DNA of 64,000 nucleotides from Neelides folsomi (Eukaryota; Arthropoda; Collembola; Neelipleona; Neelidae): assembly GCA_034687125.1 (NCBI GenBank), contig JAQGBZ010000107.1, forward strand, positions 1-64,000, written 5' to 3'. Positions 26,871 to 35,829 of this stretch are shown here, one piece after another; position 1 is the first letter of the stretch; each line of letters opens with the position of its first letter. The position numbers and the translations under genes are program-made. The notes under the pieces were generated by a model. It saw nothing but the letters and a program-made list of their open reading frames with translations. It was not told the origin of the DNA and did no database searches.

Positions 26871-27593
26871 CCGGAATTAGAGAGAGAAAGCTCCAGCATA
26901 CGCGAATCCAACTTTGCCAACTCATAAATCTGCTTTTTGCTCAGAGCTACAATGACATAAGTAATGCAATGCTATAATCGCTCTGTAATTCCTCCATTCC
27001 ATTTAATACTCTGCCTTAAATGCATTAGCCAGGTATTCCTCTAATTCTTAATATCTATTTGCCAAAAGTCTAGCACAGTTAAGCACAAGGTAGATAGGGA
27101 TAGGAGTGAAAAAAGGAAAGCAATTATCAGGTGAAAAAAGCCAGAGGGCAAAGTGGAAAAAAGGAATGACAAGGCATTTGACTGACGTTAATGCGGGCAG
27201 AGACTCCTAGCGGCAGGGTTGGTCGGTTCCCCATAGGGAGGAAATCCACGTCAGAGCCTTCTGATGATGAGCAAGTGTTTTGTTCGAAGGAGGACATATT
27301 GCGATTCCAAGTCAATTGAGTGACGTAAGGGCCATCAGTTGACTGCGAGGAAAAGTCGAGAGGCGTATTACCATTAACTTCATCTTCATATTGGAAAGTG
27401 GACATTCGAGTCGTGAGGTCCAAAATCCCCCGCCCCTGTCGTTACCACCTCCAGAGGAATCCAAAGAAAACGCCCGGAAGTCAAACTCATTTTCACTTTA
27501 GTACTTCCCAGTGTGGAATATTCCCAACCTTCGACCTCTCGCCGGACCTCAGAACCCAACTGCCCTCGGGAGATATTCGTTTAATTCCGAGTA
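26871..27593 (+). promoter_or_regulatory. Likely Rab1 promoter and 5' leader region
   Basis: More GC-rich DNA directly upstream of the Rab1 start codon. The Rab1 leader probably begins somewhere in 27,400-27,590. No TATA box at a convincing position was identified. The inference rests on position only. Confidence 0.35.
27127..27405 (-). other. Unassigned open frame just upstream of Rab1 (possible exon)
   Basis: From an ATG at 27,405 the minus strand is open for 92 codons, beginning MSTFQYEDEVNGNTPLDFSS and containing an acidic/serine stretch (SSSEGSDVDFLP). The frame is open from a TAA about 34 nt above its first TTG. It could be the first exon of a gene divergent from Rab1 whose introns fill the desert. 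Against this, there is no strong GTAAGT/GTGAGT donor in the frame (the best is GTCAGT), no family match, and it lies in the likely Rab1 promoter. Confidence 0.22.
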
Positions 27594-29191
27594 ATGGCCA
27601 CAATGAACGCAGACTAGTAAGTCATTTTTTATTAAGGGTTCTATTTCGCGGCGATCGATTGTTTTCTCTTTTTCTTATTGATCTCGAAGGTATTTGGATA
27701 TTGGGAGGAATCGAGATTTGAAGTTTATTTCCGAGTAGTGGGATTAGGATTTTAATGATAGTTAAAAAATTAATTGTGCAATAATGTTGACCAATCTTTG
27801 AAGAAGTTGTTCGAGAACATTTCTATTTTGTTGAGCGTGATGAACAAAGAGATGAAGGAGTTGACGCATCGAGCTATCTCTTACTGATTCATCGTGTTTT
27901 CATGATTGTAAAAATACTCGTGATGAGTATTTATTTTATTATTTGTCTTCGATTCCTAGAACAATATTAGAAGATAAACATACCATCACAGTCTCTTTTT
28001 GTTAGTCGGACGAAATTTTTGAATTATGGATAAGTTTATTGGAAAGCAAACTAAAAATATGTATTCTTTTAACAGTGACTACCTTTTTAAATTACTGCTA
28101 ATTGGGGATTCCGGAGTGGGAAAATCATGTCTCCTTCTCAGATTCTCGGTAAAATATTAATTTTATATCGTGGAAAATTTAATTATAAGAATTGGATAAG
28201 ATTAAGGTCTAATGTGAAATTCTCTTTTAGGATGATACCTATACCGATAGCTACATCAGCACCATAGGCGTTGATTTTGTAAGATTTAAATTATAATTAA
28301 ATAATTTAATATATTGGCAATTAAAAAGAAAAGTTAAAATCATTTTAAATGTTTTTTAATCGTTTCAGAAAATTAGAACAATCGAATTAGACGGAAAAAC
28401 CATCAAGCTTCAAATAGTAAGTTGGAGATATCTACCGTTATGAACTTAAAAAAAGATATAATTAAATTGCGTCTTTCCTTTAATGATTACAAGAAGTACG
28501 TAGTGACCTCAATTTTTATTGAGATTAGCTTTGCGTGATGGTATGTGATCTTTAATTTTATTATTTTTGTGCGTGTAGTGGGACACTGCAGGACAAGAAA
28601 GGTTCAGGACGATCACTTCGAGCTACTACCGAGGAGCCCATGGGATCATCGTCGTTTACGATTGCACCGACCTCGAGTCCTTCAACAATGTAAAGCAGTG
28701 GCTGGAAGAAATTGATCGCTACGCTTGTGAAAATGTCAACAAGCTCCTCGTCGGAAACAAATGCGATTTGACTTCAAAGAAAGTAGTTAACTACCAAAAT
28801 GCCAAGGTATATAAATAATTTCATTGGAAAAATTATTTCTAATTAATACACAAAGATTTTAGTAACTTATCAATTAACTTTTCATACTCTATTCTTTCCT
28901 ATGATCTTTAATCATAATTTGATTTCCTTTGTGATAAGTTTAAAATGACGATAAATTAGAATTATGAATGAATGGATGATTGATATTATGCAGGAGTTTG
29001 CTGACAGTCTTGGAATTCCGTTTTTGGAGACATCAGCAAAGAGCTCTACAAATGTTGAACAGGCGTTCATGACAATGGCGTCTGAAATCAAGGCGAGAGT
29101 CGGTCCACAGTATAATGAAGTTGACCCGACCAACAAAGTGAAAATTGATTCTGGGAGGCCTATTGAGCAAAGCAAGTCTGGTTGCTGCTGA
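27594..29191 (+). CDS. RAB1A: Rab1 small GTPase (ER-to-Golgi trafficking)
   Basis: A Ras-superfamily GTPase that tethers and directs vesicles between the endoplasmic reticulum and Golgi. Six exons: 27594-27616, 28076-28148, 28231-28278, 28369-28416, 28579-28806 and 28994-29191, giving 205 aa, the usual Rab1 length. The first exon, only 23 nt, encodes MATMNADY and was found from the donor GTAAGT and the family start MxxMNPEYDY. Visible motifs are the P-loop GDSGVGKS, the switch I effector region ending TIGVDF, DTAGQE, NKCDL, ETSAK and the C-terminal double cysteine (SKSGCC) that is geranylgeranylated. One difference is VYDCTD where most Rab1 proteins have VYDVTD. Identification is very secure; the choice between Rab1A and a single ancestral Rab1 is not. 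Confidence 0.96.
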
Positions 29192-29603
29192 GTCCCACGA
29201 CCTCTCACCTTTACACATTCATATGAGAACACAACAATTTACTGCTTTATTTGCGTTGCGATTGTAATCTACTATATTATATGATATACATTTCTGAAGA
29301 TGTCGATAAGAATAATTCTGTGAATTACATTATTATCATTTATCATTATAAATATTTGATTAGGAAATTTTTAGTGATGGGCAACTTTGAATAAATTTCG
29401 TACCAAAGTACCGATCCTCTCGTTCGTACAAATATTTGAAATATTTCAAAGAAGTTAGAGGAAGATGAAGTTACGCGTTTGCATACTCCAATTATTAATA
29501 ATTATATTCCTCAAGTACTCGTAATATTATGTATCGCAAATATGTGATCGTGTTATAATAATTTATTATTTATTGTAAATATGTAGTAAGCAACCCAAAT
29601 TCC

Positions 29604-29609
29604 AATAAA
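29604..29609 (+). terminator. Probable Rab1 poly(A) signal
   Basis: AATAAA about 410 nt after the Rab1 stop codon. Earlier variants cannot be excluded. Confidence 0.45.
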
Positions 29610-30304
29610 AGCGTTTCCAGCTAAATAACTTCCCATCAAGAACTATTTTTTGAAATATTTCAACGTATTGAATGATTCCCCTCATCACATTTTTCAACAA
29701 CTTCCGTATCAAATCCAAGCCCATTACTAATATATTATATACATATTATATATTATTATTAATTTTAAGTTTAATTAAGCAAACATGTTGATGATGATTA
29801 AATAGTTAAATAAAAGAAACCTTCAGAATAACATTTTTAACATCTTAAGTTTTTGCAGAATATTCATTCTTCATGTTTTTTTATCATACAAACTGTAATG
29901 TGTATTTAATTGATTTTAATACCATTTATCATTAATTAATACACACATTATCATTATAATGGAGTTCATTCGTTTAATAGGATTAAAAAATTTTTAAATG
30001 GTATTTAAACAACTTTGAAGTACTATCAAGAAGCATTGCATGTCATACATATTTGCGAAAGACTCATCCCTATCTCTTTCATATTGGCAAAGTTATATTT
30101 CTTGCGACAAAGAGAGCCAGAGGGAAATGAGCCAAGAAAAGTCCAAAATTCGTTTCTTCATTCACTGCAGTTGCAGATTGCAGAGATTGTATTAATTAAA
30201 ATAATATTTCTCTCTTCAAAATCCAATAATATTTAATAAAACAAATCTTGAAAGTTCAAAGGGGAGCCAGTGGGGAGATATTTTTAATTGTTGAGAGGTT
30301 CTTA
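29610..30304. other. Intergenic, Rab1 to COA4
   Basis: AT-rich intergenic DNA, including the COA4 leader near its right end. No other feature is seen. Confidence 0.5.
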
Positions 30305-30602
30305 ATGGAAAAGAATCAAAAGAGTAATCCAGAAGAAATTGAAGACCCGGTGGAGCAAATGCTCAAGAAAACCGGCTGCATTGATAAACACTTGAACCTT
30401 CAGGTAATAAGGTTTTCAATTATATTTCATTAAAATATAATACAATATAAATTATTTTAAATTTTTAAATTGTGATGTGATTTATAAACAGGATTGCTTT
30501 GCTGAACACAAAGATTGGAGAAAGTGCCAAAAAGAAGTTGTAGAATTTAGAAGCTGTATGGAAGTTTATAGAAAAAAACAGATGACGATGATGGACAATT
30601 AA
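30305..30602 (+). CDS. COA4: COA4-like cytochrome c oxidase assembly factor, twin CX9C protein
   Basis: Two exons (30305-30403, 30492-30602) encode 69 aa. The protein has the coiled-coil-helix-coiled-coil-helix layout: four cysteines in two perfect CX9C pairs, CIDKHLNLQDC and CQKEVVEFRSC, joined by a further nine-residue spacing (FAEHKDWRK). Upstream is an acidic segment, EEIEDPVEQMLKKTGC, like that of COA4/CHCHD8 (human EEDPLDQLISRSGC, from memory). COA4 works in the mitochondrial intermembrane space, imported through Mia40, and supports assembly of respiratory complex IV. It lies 166 bp before PTRH2 on the same strand. The gene is too small to stand out in a long-frame search. Other twin CX9C proteins are possible but fit less well. 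Confidence 0.85.
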
Positions 30603-30768
30603 ATTATAAAGTTCTCAAGAATCTAGACATTTAGCATTTTCTATATTGTTGTTATAAAATCTATTGAATCATTACATTCTAATTAATAGTTTAACCAATC
30701 TTTAACTGTTCCTCTCAAGTGCATTTAACTCATTGTTATCTCCCATTTAATCATTCCGAAATTATAAA
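30603..30768 (+). promoter_or_regulatory. Short COA4-PTRH2 spacer
   Basis: Only 166 bp separate the COA4 stop from the PTRH2 start. A pyrimidine-rich tract, ACTGTTCCTCTCAAG, ends in AG at about 30,719. It could act as a splice acceptor (cis or trans) or simply be leader sequence. No AATAAA is seen in this spacer. Confidence 0.3.
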
Positions 30769-31416
30769 ATGTTTAATAACGAAGATAACAAAATACTATT
30801 TACCCTTTTGGGAATGGGGTTTGGATTCATAGCAGGAATTATGATATGTAAAAGAAAAAGTAAATTCTTACCAGAAAACATCGACTTAGGAAAAGCAGCT
30901 CGAATTGCTATGTTAAGATCAAGAGGATTAGGCCGAAATCACAAGATGGTTTTTGTTGTTCGATCCGATTTGGCTATGGGAAAAGGAAAAATAGCTGCTC
31001 AGTGTTCTCACGCTGCTCTCATGTGTTATCAAAAGGCGTCGGCGACAGATCGAGAAAATTTGGAAATGTGGGAAGCGACCGGAGTAGCAAAAGTGGCCCT
31101 CAAGACTGATGGAGATGAAAAGACACTTAAAACTCTTAGGAATAAAGCTAAAGAAATCGGTCTTGTAACTGCTCTTGTCTGCGATGCTGGCCACACTCAG
31201 GTAATTTTAGAATTTTGAATAAATTAAGCTTAATTTTCTAAACTAATTACTAATAAAATTACATAAATAATTGTAAGATGCGAAATTGGTTTAGCGTTAT
31301 ATTCATTTTATATTTTTCACGTTTAGGTTGATCCTGGGACGTATACTGTATTGGGAATTGGTCCTGGTCCTTGTTCTAAAATCGATCAAGTTACTGGTAG
31401 TCTCAAACTATTGTAA
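30769..31416 (+). CDS. PTRH2: Peptidyl-tRNA hydrolase 2 (mitochondrial, Bit1)
   Basis: Two exons (30769-31200, 31327-31416) encode 173 aa. A hydrophobic segment at about residues 9-26 (FTLLGMGFGFIAGIMICK) would anchor the protein in the outer mitochondrial membrane. The catalytic domain begins near residue 60 with MVFVVRSDLAMGKGKIAAQC, matching the family's LVVRxDLKMGKGKxAAQCSHA, and ends with VLGIGPGPCSKIDQVTGSLK. The enzyme cleaves the ester bond of peptidyl-tRNA released from stalled ribosomes; in animals it also influences anoikis and mTOR signalling. Length and domain order match the family. Identification is very secure. Confidence 0.95.
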
Positions 31417-32527
31417 TATTGTCCTGTAAGAACTTATTGTTAATATCTACATGAAACGAGTAAAGTGAAAATAATTTACAAGTAAAAGAATTTTTATTGC
31501 ATTGTATTGTGTGTCATCTATCTTTACATATAATTTAACCTTGAATACTTTAAAGATAATTGTAATATTCCATAATAAGAGATTTAATGACATTGTAAAA
31601 ATTATTCTTAAATACAATGGTAGGTATTTGATAAGAGAACAACACATTTTAGGAATATGTAAAATCATTCATGAAAATATTATTTATCTACCAACTTTTC
31701 TCCCAAAAGCATTTCGTTTTTAATAACGTTTTAAAATGCTAGTTTAATCATAGTCTAACTTACAGTTTTTATCTTTGAATTTATATAATGATTAAAGCTT
31801 ATGAAACTTATGATCATGCTTCAAATTGCATTAAAAGTAAATAATAGATGTATTCATTAGCAAGTTTAATAATTTAATTAGTATTTTAAGTATCACTGTT
31901 AAATGATTGTTTAAGAACAATATTAAAGAGTTAATTGAGGAAGACATTATATACGAGTATCTTGTATAACTACATAATTTACGATAATTAATAAAACTAC
32001 TAATACAATACTTTTACATGAGTCTAAAAGAAAAATAATCACATTGGCACAAGGACAAAATCCCACAGATTTAAGAAACAAAGAATGCTCAAAAATTACA
32101 ACTCTTAAAAAGCATTATAGTAGAATGAGAATTATTCGACAAAATATTTACAACGAATAATTGTAAATAACAATAAGGATAGTTAAATTAATATTTACCA
32201 GTCGTTTCCGTTTTCAACACGGTTAGCTATGAGTTTAATTGTAACATTAAAATTGTTAATAGCCGCATAAAAAGATTATACAATGTTGTATTAACTCCCT
32301 GACTAGATCTCTCTATCGGGATGGGCTCAAAGAAGAATATTGAAAAAACCATTGATAATTGATAAAGCTATGCTTATACTCATTACATTATTCATATCGT
32401 ATTCAACTATCAAGAAATTGAGATATTATCATAAGTATCAGATACTGTACAAATTTACAAAAACCTTGCTCTTTTCGAATCGAGTCTATAATGTAAAATG
32501 TACAGGAAAAATTACGATTTAGAGTTT
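31417..32527. other. Intergenic, AT-rich, between convergent genes
   Basis: Contains the 3' ends of PTRH2 (+) and the TMEM145-like gene (-). A string TGACTAGA near 32,299 resembles the miR-279 seed but has no pairing arm. Nothing else supported. Confidence 0.5.
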
Positions 32528-35408
32528 CTAAGTAATAATGAGTGGTAAGTTGTCTTTGTCGTCAATGTAGGACTGGTTGTTGAGGACATTTCCATTCCCA
32601 TTATCATTCATATGCTGTAAATACAAATATTATGATTATTAGTTCTCATAATCGAAAAATGAATTATAAAATTGAATAGAGATCGTGTTAATTTCAAAAG
32701 CATACATGATTTCCATTCCAGTGATTTAATCGGCCGTTTCCGTTGGAAGGTTGAGTGAGGGAAACTGACTCGGTCGATTCACGGAAGGCATAGGTATTTG
32801 GAAACCAGTTATTTGGACGCCTTCGTCCGTAAGGATTCACGACATGAGGAGCCTCGTCAAATTCTTCGAGTTCGTCATTCAAAGATGTGTCGTGATTAGA
32901 AGCAAGGAGGAAATATTGTTGGCTTCTTGTTGGCCATAACAAATGGGTCATTACAGCAAAAGCCAAACAATCGGCAGAATAGGTAATACCTGTATAATTA
33001 TGAAAAATTAATAAAATTATCCTTTCTCCTTACAAAAATAATTTATAAATTACAGGTAGTTTAAGTCTAGACCTAATAAATCATAATAATAATTTGTATT
33101 AAAATCCTGAACCATACCGAGAAGCAACTTTGAACGCCACAAAGTTGAAACTTGAAGTGCGATGAGGGCCACAATGGGTAAATAAATGAACCAGACAAGT
33201 GAAGCTGCACCGAAATGAAGAAAGAATTGAAGCTTATGGGGTTGATGTTCGTGATCCATGGTGTCTTTGAGCTCATACACGAACCAAAGCATAATAATTG
33301 TCCTCAAAATGAGGATGAGCCAACCAGGCCAAGTTTGATATTCATCAATATCTTCTATAACATCAACTTCAGTCTGAAAGAAAAATGATAAACACAATAT
33401 AAAATTTCTATTGTTTGGTTATTGATTTTTTCGTTAAATAAAATTACACAAGAGATCGTTGAGCCAATCTAATCGTAAGTAAATATAAAATGATGTTTAA
33501 CTACTTTAATAATTTATAGAGATAATTTTCCATAAATAAGAAAATACTCACCCAGTTCCAAACATAAAGGAGAATGTGAATAAGTCCATAGAGAGCCCAA
33601 ATGCTAAACACGAATGGCTTATTTGTGAGCTCAGTTCGTGTAACTGCCCAACCTTTTGCCAGCACAAGGAGAATCAACATGAATATTGCCTACAATAAAA
33701 ATTCAATAATTTTTCATTATTTCCGATTTAGAAATTTTGTTGATATAAGTAAAAGTAGAGGATTTATTATGCAGTGCTGAATATTTATCATTAGTAAGCA
33801 TATTTTCGCGATTCGTTTACCCTAGCAAGGATATCCATGATGTCACCAAAAACCGCTAGTCTTGGGTAACCTTCTCCGTCCATTGAAAAGGTTAGGACGT
33901 GAATGACATTTGAGAGGACGGCTGTGAGCTCGAGAGCCACGCTCCCTGTGAAAAGTCTTGGCACAATATGACGCTGACGAAGGACAGCATGGACTTGAAG
34001 AGGAACAAGTACCAAGTAGCAGAGGAAAAAGACTAGATAGATTTCAACCGTATCCTAAAATTGAATTTAAATCCATTAATTTAAATTTTCTAAGATTTGA
34101 CTATAAAAACAGCCATTTATGTAAAATCAAAAAAGATATAATTTTAAATGAAAAGGATCTGGCATTTAAGAATTGTACATTCCAAAATAAATATTTGTAA
34201 TATAATGCAATACCTGACGGTCAAAGGAGAATTGATATTCGAGTGGATTTTGATTTTTAGTATATGGATTTCCATTTACGAGCCACACATCGTAATCAAC
34301 CGATGTGAAATTCTTGCTACTCCTCCACTTGCAGGTATTTGTATCTAAATAACAGGCGACGAGACTCACGTACCAAAATCTAGAAAATAGGAAAAGGGTT
34401 AATTAAAAAATCGTGAAAATGTGATTATCAAGATTGGGAAATGTAACATAACTCTTAAAATAAATAAAAGTTAACTTTATTTATATTTAATTTATTAAAA
34501 TTATACTTGGCTTTAGTGGTGTCGTTAATGGCGTAAGTGAATTGATGTCCTTTAACAACATTTGCAAACGTTGTTTCGTCTGAACAAATTTTATTATTTG
34601 GACATGGGATGAATCTTGTTGGAAATTTTTTCCCTTCAGGAAAACAAAGCGGGTCATACATGACACCGGATATTTGTTCAAACATATTTTGACAAGCGAG
34701 GTCTCGGTCGCCTCCTTCTAAACCAGTCTTCCGATTCCGATAATAATCAACGAAGAGATCTCGATCCAATACAACAAAAGTTCCAGCAAAGACATGGCCC
34801 CTTTTAGGAGCCACAGTTGTTCTCATCGTCGTGACGTTTTTTTTAATCGGAATCGGTGTGGTTGTTGTTGTAGTGGTCGTTATTGTTGTGCTGCTTGAAG
34901 AAACAACAGCTTTCTCTGTGTTTAATTTCGGAATCGAAGTCGATAAAGAAGTACTAATGGTTGAAACAGTAGTGCCATTGACTCCTAAAGTAATTGGGTT
35001 CGATTTAGTGGAACTTGATATTAAAGTTGAGCTGGGCTTTGTTGTAGAAGTAGAACCATTGTTGATCGTATTATTTACGGAAGTGGAAATTTGGGACGAG
35101 TTGTTAGGAATGACAGCAGGACTTCTGATCTGTCTTTCTAATCTCCCTTTAGGCGCATCGTTAACGAAAGAATCCGTCCATGTTTTACTTGTGATGTTTC
35201 CAAAAATATATCCTTTATCATTCTTGTCCCACACTTCCATTTCTTGAAATCCAAATTTTGAAAGGAAGATGAAGAAGTCTTCATTGTTCCAAGTCCCTTG
35301 AAGGTGAAGAGACTCCGAATCTTGACATTGGTTGAGTATGAAAATGATGAGAAGAAAGAGAAATATTCCCTTCGATCTTCTGTACATAGTCCGTTCCGGT
35401 TTTGTCAT
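32528..35408 (-). CDS. TMEM145/GPR180-family seven-transmembrane protein
   Basis: Seven coding exons on the minus strand (34507-35408, 34214-34379, 33821-34054, 33552-33689, 33118-33373, 32706-32989, 32528-32614) encode 688 aa. Residues 14-27 (GIFLFLLIIFILNQ) are a signal peptide core. An N-terminal luminal/extracellular region follows, with GYIFGNITSK and four or more cysteines, and is interrupted at about 100-200 by a serine/threonine-rich stretch with many N-x-S/T sites. The rest is a seven-helix domain of the intimal-thickness-related receptor type, with WYVSLVAC before helix 1 and AKGWAVTR after helix 3. Helix 7 precedes an unstructured, asparagine-rich tail. The family includes GPR180 and TMEM145; ligands are uncertain. 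I cannot decide between the two. The mucin-like insert is long compared with the human proteins I recall. Confidence 0.85.
34798..35113 (-). repeat. Ser/Thr-rich low-complexity coding segment
   Basis: Within the first exon of the TMEM145-like gene, about 100 codons are dominated by Thr, Ser and Asn, including runs such as TTITTTTTTTTP. The underlying DNA is rich in GTT/GTG repeats on the plus strand. It is likely a heavily O-glycosylated stalk. Confidence 0.75.
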
Positions 35409-35701
35409 TTTTAAATTGATATTTATGATTTGAAATAAGAAAAATTTGCATTGCTTGCATTCTTCACTAATTTCAATTCATGAAATTAATATTCGACTCT
35501 TAATGAGTTTAGAAATCAGTAACTTTTGACATAGTTAGAGAACTCATTGTCATCTTTGAGAGGCCATTGATTTTCTATTTCTTTCTGAACTCAATATCTA
35601 AATAAAGCAATAGAAATTAATTACACACATCCATGTTAGTAGGTTATTGCAATTTTGTAATTTTGTTGAACAAATATTTTATTTGGTTTGATTAAACTTA
35701 C

Positions 35702-35746
35702 GTTCAGCTTATATTGGATTGATGGCGGAATCTCGACAGAGCACTG
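35702..35746 (-). other. Candidate 45-nt exon upstream of the TMEM145-like gene
   Basis: On the minus strand a strong acceptor (TTATTTTTTCAG) and a perfect donor (GTAAGT) flank exactly 45 nt, open in one frame as QCSVEIPPSIQYKLN. A following acceptor (CTTTATTTAG) opens at 35,597 and would carry the frame to a TGA after RKSMASQR. It then leads on to the TMEM145-like ATG at 35,408. The simplest reading is a 5' untranslated exon of that gene; a tiny separate upstream gene is possible. On the plus strand the same DNA holds a 33-codon ATG frame (35,722-35,823) with no support. Confidence 0.35.
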
Positions 35747-35829
35747 CTGAAAAAATAAGAAGTTTCATTAATATTAGGAGTTTAAGGCAAGGTGAAGTTG
35801 AGGATCAGGATGTTGATAATTGATAATAA

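Noticed and set aside
32299-32320. TGACTAGATC, resembling the miR-279 family seed
   Set aside because: The 3' part differs from known members and no complementary arm that would form a precursor hairpin is seen.
34831-35247. 138-codon plus-strand frame rich in Val
   Set aside because: It is antisense to the Thr/Ser-rich part of the TMEM145-like exon 1 and arises from the same low-complexity codons.
35722-35823. 33-codon ATG frame on the plus strand (MAESRQSTAEKIRSF...)
   Set aside because: No family match and no flanking splice logic. The minus-strand splice signals at the same place are much stronger.
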